A stretch of DNA of 42,271 nt from Deltaproteobacteria bacterium. GTDB lineage: Bacteria; Desulfobacterota; Binatia; UBA9968. Below, in pieces: positions 1 to 7,847 of the stretch (positions are counted from its first letter, which is position 1; each line of letters starts with the position of its first letter). The position numbers were made by a program, and so were the translations under genes. The stretch covers positions 1 to 42,271 of the forward strand of contig JACPSE010000201.1 of the NCBI GenBank assembly GCA_016193465.1. Reading direction: 5' to 3'. The notes under the pieces were generated by a model, which was not told the origin of the DNA, did not search any database, and worked only from the letters and a program-made list of their open reading frames with translations.

Positions 1-147
1 TTGCGCCTGTGCCGGTTCTTCGGCCTTTCTAACGGCTACTGGCTGCGTGCCCAGGCAGCACATGACACGGAAGTCGCGGAACGGACTTTGGGCGCTAAGC
101 TGGCGAAGATTAAACCCTGGGCGGGGTCAATGGAAGTCACGCCCTAA
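1..147 (+). CDS. HigA-type antitoxin, C-terminal fragment (cut by window edge)
   Basis: Frame 1 is open from the first base to a TAA and gives 48 residues beginning LRLCRFFGLSNGYWLRAQ and ending SMEVTP. The pattern of arginine/leucine helix, FFG, then a YWLxxQxxHD helix is the usual C-terminal end of HigA-family helix-turn-helix antitoxins (XRE type), which bind DNA and neutralise a HigB RNase toxin. The start and the HTH itself lie outside the window, so it cannot be told whether the gene is intact or whether a HigB gene precedes it. The fragment sits next to a decayed transposase, so it may be part of a mobile or degraded region. Identification rests on the motif alone. Confidence 0.7.
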   Translation: MRLCRFFGLSNGYWLRAQAAHDTEVAERTLGAKLAKIKPWAGSMEVTP

Positions 148-179
148 CCCGCGCGTTAACACGGACCCTTCGCAAGAGG

Positions 180-224
180 GGGAATGGGGTCAAAGGGAAT
201 GGGGTCAAAGGGAATGGGGTCAAA
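180..224 (+). repeat. Three perfect 15-bp tandem repeats
   Basis: The unit GGGAATGGGGTCAAA occurs three times back to back (180-194, 195-209, 210-224). The last copy leads directly into the hairpin described at 219-238, just upstream of the transposase remnant, so the array is probably an expansion of the element's left-end sequence. Confidence 0.9.
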
Positions 225-238
225 TCTTTACCTTTGAC
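219..238. repeat. REP-like hairpin upstream of the RAYT remnant
   Basis: GTCAAA (219-224) and TTTGAC (233-238) form a 6-bp inverted repeat with an 8-nt loop, preceded by GGGG. Short palindromes with a G-rich 5' shoulder beside a REP-associated transposase are the usual substrates of that enzyme class. The assignment to this element rests on position and is not proven. Confidence 0.55.
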
Positions 239-267
239 ATTCTCCCCTTTTGGTGGTAGCTACGGTC

Positions 268-593
268 ATGGCCAGGCCCCTTAGGATCTGCTATCCGAAT
301 GCCTTCTACCACGTCACCTGCCGGGGCAACGAGCGAAGAGACATCTAGAAGAGACATCTATAGGGACGACCAAGACCGATCCCTGTTCTTGGAGAAGCTT
401 AAGACCTCCTTGGATATCTACGGGGGTAAGGCTTCACGCCTACGTGCTGATGAGGAATCACGTTCATCTCATTGTAGAGACACCCAAGGCGAATCTGTCT
501 GAGTTTATGAGGCATTTTAATATTGCCTATACGGGGGCTTACAATCGCAGACACCGCCGATGTTTCCTTGACTGCTTTCCTGGGCTTTGGTAA
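268..593 (+). pseudogene. REP-associated tyrosine transposase (Y1_Tnp/RAYT), frameshifted and truncated
   Basis: The ATG at 268 opens MARPLRICYPNAFYHVTCRG, the standard beginning of RAYT proteins, and reads NERRDI before a TAG at 346. The stop comes from a perfect 13-bp duplication (335-347 and 348-360). With one copy removed, the reading continues as ERRDIYRDDQDRSLFLEKL. A second frame change near 425-430 is needed to reach HAYVLMRNHVHLIVETP, which contains the His-x-His (HUH) metal-binding motif. The reading then continues through SEFMRHFNIAYTGAYNRRHRR before similarity stops near 560 and a TAA occurs at 591. The downstream helix with the catalytic Tyr is missing. Two frameshifts plus a 3' truncation make this a dead copy. 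Confidence 0.85.
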
Positions 594-634
594 CTTACAG
601 CCAATTCGTTCGGCGCAGTGAGTTATGAAACTTC

Positions 635-1645
635 GTGTTGGAAAATGAGGCGGGTCTCTTTGTGCAGGAAGGCCTCGATGTCGAAGTCGTGACCGCTAAA
701 ATCTATACCAAAGGCATGGAGTCCAGCAGGCCCGACGGGGAGCGCTACGATGAAGTAGGCACTGTGCTCCGCGACATGATCGCCTTCAACATTGACATCA
801 TTCCGGATGTGCACGTGCGCACGCCGTTTGCCGAGCGCGCCTTGGGCAACGACGAGCTGCGGATCATCGGCGGCTGGCGTAACTGGTTTCCTGCTTCACT
901 CGTGACCGCGCCTGGAATCAAGTCCATAAGGGAACTCAAAGGCAAGCGCATCGGGGACTGGTACAGGGGCGGGGTCGCTACCATGTGGCTCGAACGTCAA
1001 ATGCGGCTGGCGGGGCTGGATCCGGATCGGGACGTGGAGTGGAAGATCGGCTATAAGTACGGCTCGATGCGGGAAGCCTGGAAGCCGCTCCAGGCCGGCG
1101 AGACCGACGCGGCGATTGTGCGCAATCAATGGGTCCCACAGCTCGTCGAGCAGGGCTTTAACAAGCTCTATGATTTCGTCGAGGACACCAAGCCGCACGG
1201 GAGACCGGACCGGGTGACGGTGGCGCGCAAGTCCTTCATTCAGCGCAATCCCGAGATGATCAAGCGCTTCTGGAAGGCGACGATTCGTGCTTACCATACC
1301 ATGCGGATGATCCCGGAGAGCTACCCTTTCAGACGATACGTGGAAGCGAAGCTGCGGGTTGACAATCCAGATGAGTCCGAGCGCATGCGCGACCTTGTTC
1401 CCATCGTCATGTTGGAAAGCTCTTTTTTCCCCCTCGACGGCCAGCTCAGCCCCGAGGGGGTGTGGCGCATTTTGGAGGAGCATCAGGATGCGGGGGTGCT
1501 GTCGCGCTCGATCACGCGCCAGGACCTGGACAAAGTCATACAGCAAGACTTGGTGCAGGAGGCATGGGCGGAGTTGTCGCAGACCGACGAGGTGAAGCGC
1601 AACCTCGAGCGGCTCCAACCCGTAGTTGAGCGTTATGGATATTGA
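635..1645 (+). CDS. NMT1/THI5-like periplasmic-binding-fold protein, copy 1 (5' end damaged)
   Basis: This is the first of two neighbouring paralogs with a type 2 periplasmic-binding-protein fold (NMT1/THI5-like). Long stretches match the copy at 1710-2774, for example PDVHVRTPFAERALGNDE and the C-terminal SQTDEVKRNLERLQPVVER. The expected start (ATG at 625, MKLRVG as in copy 2) runs into TGA at 646, because 44 nt present in copy 2 are missing here. The open frame therefore begins at a GTG at 635 without a convincing ribosome-binding site and lacks about 19 N-terminal residues, including the first beta strand of the fold. It is either a recently inactivated duplicate or a shortened protein. 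There is no signal peptide. The ligand is unknown; the proteins resemble thiamine-precursor or aromatic-acid binding or decarboxylating members of the superfamily only in fold. Confidence 0.7.
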   Translation: MLENEAGLFVQEGLDVEVVTAKIYTKGMESSRPDGERYDEVGTVLRDMIAFNIDIIPDVHVRTPFAERALGNDELRIIGGWRNWFPASLVTAPGIKSIRELKGKRIGDWYRGGVATMWLERQMRLAGLDPDRDVEWKIGYKYGSMREAWKPLQAGETDAAIVRNQWVPQLVEQGFNKLYDFVEDTKPHGRPDRVTVARKSFIQRNPEMIKRFWKATIRAYHTMRMIPESYPFRRYVEAKLRVDNPDESERMRDLVPIVMLESSFFPLDGQLSPEGVWRILEEHQDAGVLSRSITRQDLDKVIQQDLVQEAWAELSQTDEVKRNLERLQPVVERYGY

Positions 1646-1709
1646 GATGTCCAGCAAAAAGTAATAATTCAAAAAGCCTTTAGTCTGTACCGGATGATAA
1701 GGAAGGAAA

Positions 1710-2774
1710 ATGAAGCTTAGAGTTGGTAACGGTTGCTGGCACGCCTTTCATATTCAACACGCGTTCCTGTGTCAGGAGGCGGGTTTTTTTGCTCAGGAAG
1801 GGGTGGATGCCGAGATCGTGCATGCCAAGATCAACCCCAAGGGGATTGAGGCGAGCCGCCCGGACGGGGAGCGCTACGACGAGGTGGGCACGGTAGTGCG
1901 CGACATGGTGGCTTTTGGCATCGACATCATCCCGGACGTGCACGTGCGCACGCCGTTTGCGGAGCGTGCACTGGGCAATGACGAAGTACGGATCATTGGG
2001 GGCTGGCGTAATCAGTTTCGCGGCACGCTGGTAGCGGCGCCTGGGATCAAGTCGATCGCGGAGTTGCGGGGCAAGCGGATTGGGGACTGGTACAAGGGCG
2101 GGATCGCGACGATGTGGTATGAGCATCAGTTGCGGCAGATAGGGATTGATCCGGATCGGGAGGTGCAGTGGAAGATAGGGTACAAGTATGGGTCGATGCG
2201 GGAAGCGTGGAAGCCGTTGTTGGCGGGGGAGACGGACGCGGCGATAGTGCAGAATCCTTTTGTGCCGATGTTACTGGAGCGCGGGTTTAACAAGCTCTAT
2301 GATTTTGTCGAGGACACCAAGCCGCACGGGCGGCCGGACCGGGTGACGGTAGCGCGCAAGTCGTTCATAGAGCGCAATCCGGAGTTGATCAAGCGCTACT
2401 GGAAGGCCTCGATCCGCGCCTACCATTTCATGCGGATCGCGCCGGAGAATTTTCCTTTTGTTCGTTACGTCGAGGCGAAGCTGCGCACGAACAATCCTGA
2501 CGAAGCGGAGCGCATGCGCGACCTCACTCCGATCGTCATGATGGAGGGGAGCTTTTTCCCTCTGGATGGTCAGTTGAGCGTGGAGGGGGTGTGGCGGATC
2601 TTGGAGGAGCATGAGGATGCGGGGGTGTTGTCGCGCTCGATCACGCGCGCTGATGTGGAGGAGGTGGTGCGGCAGGAGCTGGCACAGGAGGCATGGGCAG
2701 AGGTGTCGCAGACCGACGAGGTGAAGCGCAACCTGGAGCGGCTGCAGCCTGTCGTCGAGCGTCTGGGATACTAA
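1710..2774 (+). CDS. NMT1/THI5-like periplasmic-binding-fold protein, copy 2, no signal peptide
   Basis: Protein of 354 residues starting MKLRVGNGCWHAFHIQHAFL with AAGGAAGG just upstream. The order of strand, helix, EAGFFAQEGVDAEIV and later GIKSIAELRGKRIGDWYKGG is typical of NMT1/THI5-like (SsuA/ThiY class) type 2 binding proteins. The chain begins directly in the first beta strand, so no export signal or lipobox is present and the product should stay in the cytoplasm unless exported by another route. It lies 64 bp after its truncated paralog and 58 bp before a secreted Fe-type binding protein, all on the same strand. No permease or ATPase of the SsuBC type is nearby. It may be an enzyme of this fold (4,5-dihydroxyphthalate decarboxylase and THI5 show that such enzymes exist) or a cytosolic ligand sensor. 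Confidence 0.75.
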   Translation: MKLRVGNGCWHAFHIQHAFLCQEAGFFAQEGVDAEIVHAKINPKGIEASRPDGERYDEVGTVVRDMVAFGIDIIPDVHVRTPFAERALGNDEVRIIGGWRNQFRGTLVAAPGIKSIAELRGKRIGDWYKGGIATMWYEHQLRQIGIDPDREVQWKIGYKYGSMREAWKPLLAGETDAAIVQNPFVPMLLERGFNKLYDFVEDTKPHGRPDRVTVARKSFIERNPELIKRYWKASIRAYHFMRIAPENFPFVRYVEAKLRTNNPDEAERMRDLTPIVMMEGSFFPLDGQLSVEGVWRILEEHEDAGVLSRSITRADVEEVVRQELAQEAWAEVSQTDEVKRNLERLQPVVERLGY

Positions 2775-2832
2775 ATTAGTTACGGAAACCTGCCACGATC
2801 ACATAAAATCCGCGTAAAAGGAGGACCGCACC

Positions 2833-3948
2833 ATGAGGGTATGCATGAAGGGTTTCACTGCCTTTCTCGGCGTAATCTTTATACTCGGCGCAGCGTGTGC
2901 GCTCGCCGCGAGCCCCACCCTGCTCAAGGCCAAGATTGAGGCCGAGGCCAGGGGATTCATTTTCGAGGCTGGCCACGATGAGATAGTGGAAAAAGCGCGG
3001 AAGGAGGGCAAGCTCCGCGCCATAGTCTCGCTTGAGTCCAATACTAATGCGTCTCTGTCCAAGGCATTTAGGGAAAGATATCCCTTCCTTGATGTTCAAG
3101 TACAGGAGATCGCTGGAACAGAAGCGAGGGAGCGGTTTCTTCTGGAGCTTAAGACCGGCAGGGCGCAATGGGATATAAGCTGGACTAGCTCAGACGGTTT
3201 TACAGACTTCATCCAGCATGGCAAGAAGGTTGATCTGCTGGGAATGGCGGAGCGAGGCGTCCTAGCCATTCCGACGAAGATTATCGACCCGAAGAGCCGT
3301 AAGGTTGTTGCCGTATCCACTACTTTGGGCGCCATTGCCTTTAACCGGTGCATCCTCGATGCGTCCAAGGTTCCTGAGCGGTGGGAGGACTTTCTGAAAC
3401 CGGAACTCAAGGGCAAGAAGTTTATTGTCGACGTCCGCCCTCTCAATTACGCGCCGATGGCCGCGGGAGCCGGGGAGGAGTGGATGGTGAATTACGCAAG
3501 AAAGATTGCCGCCCAGCAACCAGTTTGGCTCCGGGGTCATGCGAGGGCTCTGCCCTCCATAGGGGCTGGCGAATATGCTCTCCATTCGCTGACGAATTAT
3601 CAGACTGTAATAGAAGCGATGGAGAAAGACCCGCGCGGTTGTTTGCAAGTGAAGGTCATCGAACCGGTCCCGGTTAGGCTCAATGAGCCGGAGATGATCG
3701 TGGAATCGGCGTCCCATCCTTATGCGGCAATCCTGTGGCTGGAGTTTATGGCCAGTCCGATTGCCCAACGCATCATTGATGAAAAAGAGCCTCTCAAATC
3801 CTCTATCTACGTCTCAGGCTCGGCCCTGGAAAAACTTGTGCGCGGAAAAAAAGTTTGGCTTCTTGATTGGGACAACTTCGAGAAAAGCCCAAAGTGGATA
3901 AAAATGGCTCTTGAGGCCTTTGGCTTCCCGCAAGCGGAAAAGAAGTGA
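2833..3948 (+). CDS. ABC transporter substrate-binding protein, Fe(III)/AfuA type
   Basis: Protein of 371 residues. AAAAGGAGG ends about 8 nt before the ATG. An N-terminal signal peptide (hydrophobic core FTAFLGVIFILGAACALA) is followed by a type 2 binding-protein fold of the iron/thiamine/spermidine class: ARKEGKLRAIVSLES, a central SKVPERWEDFLKPELKGKKF, and a C-terminal PYAAILWLEFMASPIAQRI. It is clearly paralogous to the product of 8968-10092, sharing SPxLLxAKxEAEAxGxIF, SHDEIxxxAxKEGKLRA and the C-terminal GFPxAEK. The protein should be periplasmic. No permease is adjacent; the two double permeases at 6071 and 17042 are on the other strand. The ligand cannot be read from the sequence, and Fe(III)-type is a family label only. 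Confidence 0.8.
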   Translation: MRVCMKGFTAFLGVIFILGAACALAASPTLLKAKIEAEARGFIFEAGHDEIVEKARKEGKLRAIVSLESNTNASLSKAFRERYPFLDVQVQEIAGTEARERFLLELKTGRAQWDISWTSSDGFTDFIQHGKKVDLLGMAERGVLAIPTKIIDPKSRKVVAVSTTLGAIAFNRCILDASKVPERWEDFLKPELKGKKFIVDVRPLNYAPMAAGAGEEWMVNYARKIAAQQPVWLRGHARALPSIGAGEYALHSLTNYQTVIEAMEKDPRGCLQVKVIEPVPVRLNEPEMIVESASHPYAAILWLEFMASPIAQRIIDEKEPLKSSIYVSGSALEKLVRGKKVWLLDWDNFEKSPKWIKMALEAFGFPQAEKK

Positions 3949-4015
3949 GGGAGTCCTGGCGTGAAGGGCAGTCAGTCGCGTAAGACAGTGTGGAGACGAT
4001 TCGGCACGTTACGCG

Positions 4016-6052
4016 GTGAGGTTGTCATTGGGCATAGCAAAAAGTGACGGGGCAAAAAAACACGTTCCAGCGGAGCTAGAGAATGTTGGAGAGGTGCTTC
4101 GGCTCTACACGAAGGCGTTGAGCGGGCACGAGATCCGCCTTGTTCCCCGCGGCGGTTCAAGCTCTCGCGGCGCTGGCTGGGTCACGCCGTCCGACGACGG
4201 CAAAGCCATCTCCTTGAGGTTGCCGCCAAAGATTGATCGGTTCCCGTCGCACCGGGAAAACTTTGGTTGGTATAAGGTTATCCTCACCCATCAGGCCGGG
4301 CACGTAGAGTTTGGCACATTCAAGTTTAGCTTCGCGCGGCCTGCGCAATTCTTTCACGACTGGCGTCCTGGCCTCGCGGAAAAAACTGCCGAAAGTAGCG
4401 GCGCGAGCGAGCTGCAAAAGCTACGCCAGCTTTTCCCGGATCCAGCGCTCGGCATGACGATCTTCGAATGCGTGGAAGATGCGCGCATAGACGCTCAAGT
4501 CCTGGCGCGCTACCCGGGGATACGTCCCACCTGTAGGCAAGTCGCGCTGCAGGTCCTTTCCGAACGGCCGCGGCTTGGCGCGCTGCCGCTGCGAGAAGCA
4601 CTGCTTGAGGGTCTGGTGCAGGCGAGCCTGGGCGGGCTGCCGCTGCGCCAAGCCTCAGAAGGACTTCGGTCGTCCCTGGAGGCGGCCCTCGATCTCCTTT
4701 TCCGCGTCACCAACGCGCCCGCGACCGTCGAAGATTCAGCGGAGGCGACGCTGCGCATCTATCAACTCGCCGCGCAACTACCCAATACCGTGGTTGACGA
4801 CCCATGCCATCACCACCACGAGCGGCGGCCCCGCCCCGCGGACGAGGATGCAACGCCAGACAGATTGGAGGAAACGACCCAGGATGCAGAGGAAGTGCCC
4901 TTTAAGCCGCCGCGAGAGGTCGAGTTTCGCCTGCAAATGGATCAGCAGCTTTTCGACCGGCCTGAACCACAATCTGAGTCGCCGGATGAAGGCCAGGAAG
5001 ATCTGGCTGAGGCCGATGTGGAGGGTCCGCTCAATCGTGACGAGCCGTTCTGTTACTTATATCCGGAGTGGGATTTCAGAACCGGCAGCTTCAGAGAGCG
5101 CTGGTGCCGGGTGCGCGAGCGCGTAATGGAAGAGAGCACCTCGGACTTTTACACCGAGACACTCACGGAATACCGCTGGTTGGTAAGTCAGGTGCGGGTC
5201 CGCTTTGAGCACTTTTTGCCTGAATTGTTTCGCAAAGTAACCCGCCGGTATGACGGCGAGGACGTCGACATCGATGCGGTGATCGATATGATCGTTGACC
5301 GCCAGGCGGGCGCGACGCCGTCGGAAAAAGTTTATTGGCGGCGCGAGCGCACCCAGCGCGATGTGGCAGTGGCGGTGTTACTGGACATGAGCGCGACCAC
5401 AAACGAGTACGTGGAGCTTAAGTCTGCGCAGGCCGTCCGTCCTGTGACTGCAACGGCACAGGGCTACAGTAATTACCTGCACCAGGTTGCGGCGGGTGTC
5501 GACGACCGGGGTAAGCCGCTGCGCAAACGCGCCATAGACATAGAAAAACAGGCTGCCATTGTTCTTGCCCAGGCGTTGGAAAGCATTGGGGACAGCTACG
5601 CGCTCTACGCGTTTTCCGGGAGCGGCCGGGGAAACGTGGAGTTCCATGTAGTCAAAGATTTCCAGGAACTGCTGAGCCAGCGCGTGGCCCGTCGCGTGGA
5701 CCGGCTCGCGCCGGCTCATGCGACGCGCATGGGTGCCGCGATCCGGCACGCGATCAGGAAACTGGAGCGCGTCGATGCGCAGACGCGGCTTTTGTTTCTC
5801 GTCAGCGATGGGCGTCCCTACGATCGGGATTACGGACGCGACCCCAATGACAAGGAGTATGCGGTGCACGATACCCACCAGGCGCTGCGCGAGGCCGTGC
5901 GGCGCAAGATCCGCCCTTTCTGCCTGACCATCGATAAAGATGGAGCCGACTATATGCGGGCGATGTGCGAGGATCTTCCCTACGAGGTGGTTGCTCGCGT
6001 TGAAGAATTACCCATCAGCCTGATTACCGCCTACCCGAAACTGACGGCGTGA
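4016..6052 (+). CDS. NorD/CbbO-like VWA-domain protein
   Basis: Protein of 678 residues. The N-terminal half contains LTHQAGHVEFGTF (residues about 91-103), the degenerate HExxH-like segment typical of NorD-type proteins, then FECVEDARID and an acidic, His-rich linker (residues about 260-300). The C-terminal part from about residue 450 is a von Willebrand A domain with a MIDAS-like DMSATT, a conserved Thr (ATRMG) and the late LVSDGRPYD. NorD and CbbO work with a MoxR-type AAA+ ATPase (NorQ/CbbQ) to insert metals or activate enzymes such as nitric oxide reductase or Rubisco. No such ATPase or target enzyme is next to it here. The frame starts at GTG 4016 with a weak ribosome-binding site, so the start is uncertain. 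It ends 18 bp from the convergent permease gene. Confidence 0.8.
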   Translation: MRLSLGIAKSDGAKKHVPAELENVGEVLRLYTKALSGHEIRLVPRGGSSSRGAGWVTPSDDGKAISLRLPPKIDRFPSHRENFGWYKVILTHQAGHVEFGTFKFSFARPAQFFHDWRPGLAEKTAESSGASELQKLRQLFPDPALGMTIFECVEDARIDAQVLARYPGIRPTCRQVALQVLSERPRLGALPLREALLEGLVQASLGGLPLRQASEGLRSSLEAALDLLFRVTNAPATVEDSAEATLRIYQLAAQLPNTVVDDPCHHHHERRPRPADEDATPDRLEETTQDAEEVPFKPPREVEFRLQMDQQLFDRPEPQSESPDEGQEDLAEADVEGPLNRDEPFCYLYPEWDFRTGSFRERWCRVRERVMEESTSDFYTETLTEYRWLVSQVRVRFEHFLPELFRKVTRRYDGEDVDIDAVIDMIVDRQAGATPSEKVYWRRERTQRDVAVAVLLDMSATTNEYVELKSAQAVRPVTATAQGYSNYLHQVAAGVDDRGKPLRKRAIDIEKQAAIVLAQALESIGDSYALYAFSGSGRGNVEFHVVKDFQELLSQRVARRVDRLAPAHATRMGAAIRHAIRKLERVDAQTRLLFLVSDGRPYDRDYGRDPNDKEYAVHDTHQALREAVRRKIRPFCLTIDKDGADYMRAMCEDLPYEVVARVEELPISLITAYPKLTA

Positions 6053-6070
6053 GTCTCCAGATTGACAGTG

Positions 6071-7768
6071 TCACTCAACTCTCATGCGCCGGGTTGCAAG
6101 GTGCCTGCCGCTGAAGGTCATGATCAGCATTACCGCTATCAGCAGGACGCCCAGAGCAGATGCGTGCCGCAAATCTCCGCCCTCCCAATGGGCCCATATA
6201 AGAAAGGATATGACATTGTTGGAGGTTGAGTTGAGCATCAAAGGCATTGACAGCTCACGCATGGCATGAACCGCGACCCATAGAGCGACTCCGGCCATTG
6301 CGGGAAGAAGGAGCGGAAGAATGATTTTTCGCAGAACAGTCAGCAAAGAAGCGCCGCTCACCTGTGCCGCCTCCTCAAGCTCTTTATGGATCTGGATGAT
6401 GCTGGCGCCGATACTTCGAGTGCTGAAGGGCAGGTATTTTGTGACGAAGGCCACCAGGATGATCGTTGTCGTACCGTAGATGGGTATGAAATTGAAGGTT
6501 AAATACACGTACATGAGGGCAAGCGCAAAAACAACGCTGGGAATAGCATGTGGGAGAAAGGTTAAGATATCCAAAAGGCGGCACCCGAACCATTTAGATC
6601 GCGCAACGACCCAGGCTATAATAGCAGCAATCAAGGTCGTTACCGCGGCGGATTCTACCATCAAGAGGGCGGTGTTTCGCAGCGCCTTTCGAACCTCCAC
6701 GTCTTCCAAGAGATCTCTATAGCCGCTGAAGGAGGCAACAGAGAGAGCCTCCACAGAGGGGGCTTGATAGTACGGAATGAGACTTGCCCAGAACATAATG
6801 AGAATGGGAAGCAAAACTGCCAGGCAAAAGTAAGTCAAGAAAAACAACAACACGACGTATTTCCAAATGCCAAGATCAATGAGTTTAGGGCGATAACCCC
6901 TCCCCGTGACTGTGACGTAGCTTTCGCTGTGCCGGGTCGCTCTCTGGTACGAATAAATCAACAGGACGCTTATAAAGAGATACGTTGTGCTTAGGGCGCT
7001 GGCATCACCATACCTTGGTATGCCTGCGTAGCTCGAAGTCGTGGCGTAATAGATCCTTGAGCTGAACACCAGGATCCCATTGCGAAGGCCCAGGACGCCC
7101 GGAATTTCAAAACTCTCGATAGCGGTCATAAAAATGTAGATGGCGGCTGTGAGCACTGAAGGCATTAATACGCGCAGTGTAATGAGCCGGGTGGTGACGA
7201 GCCTGTTGGCCCCCGACACGACAGCAGCCTCCTCAAGGGCAGGATCCATAGCGCGAAAGGCCCCCACCAGGAGCAGAAATGTGGTCGGAACGAGTCTTAG
7301 CCCCTCTGTGAAGATCATTCCTCCCATGGAGTAGATGTTTAGCGGCGCTTCCTCAAAACCGAAGATAGCCATAAGAATCTTGTTGATCACTCCCATATTG
7401 GGACTGAGGAGAAGAACCCAGGACATCGAAAGGAGCATCCCGGGCATGGCAACAGGAGCTATAACCAGCGCATACGCGAGATTCCTCAACGGGGTGTTGG
7501 TTCGTTCGATCGCCCATGCAAAGGCTATAGAAATGGGAAGCGCTAGAAGGACCGAACCCGCGGCAAAAATAAAAGAACTGTAAAAAAGCTCTAAGACCGA
7601 GAGGCTGCCATAAGAGCGGGCATAGTGAGCAAACGTAAGAGAAGTGAAATCACCGGGCATTCCACTTGTGAAGCCACCGATGATCAACAAGCCCAGGGGG
7701 AGAGCGACCAGATAGGTCACAAGACCTGCCAGGCCGGCGATGATTAGGTTTGACCACCTTGGGCTCAC
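6071..7768 (-). CDS. ABC transporter permease, fused double-domain Fe(III)/FbpB type
   Basis: Integral membrane protein of 565 residues built from two homologous permease halves. Each half ends in the EAA coupling loop that docks the ATPase: EEAAVVSGANRL near residue 180 and EEAAQVSGASLL near residue 466, each followed by the typical leucine/proline-rich strand. About twelve hydrophobic segments are visible. This is the FbpB/AfuB/SfuB architecture, which usually forms a transporter with one periplasmic binding protein and an FbpC ATPase. It is the last gene of a minus-strand operon after two binding-protein genes, with a 79-bp gap. The frame opens at GTG 7768 with AGGGACG upstream. No ATPase gene follows; the next gene is convergent. 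An unlinked or shared ATPase must be assumed. Confidence 0.88.
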   Translation of the reverse strand: MSPRWSNLIIAGLAGLVTYLVALPLGLLIIGGFTSGMPGDFTSLTFAHYARSYGSLSVLELFYSSFIFAAGSVLLALPISIAFAWAIERTNTPLRNLAYALVIAPVAMPGMLLSMSWVLLLSPNMGVINKILMAIFGFEEAPLNIYSMGGMIFTEGLRLVPTTFLLLVGAFRAMDPALEEAAVVSGANRLVTTRLITLRVLMPSVLTAAIYIFMTAIESFEIPGVLGLRNGILVFSSRIYYATTSSYAGIPRYGDASALSTTYLFISVLLIYSYQRATRHSESYVTVTGRGYRPKLIDLGIWKYVVLLFFLTYFCLAVLLPILIMFWASLIPYYQAPSVEALSVASFSGYRDLLEDVEVRKALRNTALLMVESAAVTTLIAAIIAWVVARSKWFGCRLLDILTFLPHAIPSVVFALALMYVYLTFNFIPIYGTTTIILVAFVTKYLPFSTRSIGASIIQIHKELEEAAQVSGASLLTVLRKIILPLLLPAMAGVALWVAVHAMRELSMPLMLNSTSNNVISFLIWAHWEGGDLRHASALGVLLIAVMLIMTFSGRHLATRRMRVE

Positions 7769-7847
7769 AAGCGTCCCTAGATGCCGTCTCAGAACGATAC
7801 CTGTAAGATTGTCCTCCCCGGGTGAGTCGTAGGCGAAGAGGCCGAGC

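Noticed and set aside
896-1672. Long antisense open frame of 258 codons opposite the first NMT1-like gene
   Set aside because: It mirrors a well-supported coding gene in GC-rich DNA and shows no recognisable domain; another such frame lies opposite the Mo-enzyme at 13176-13916.
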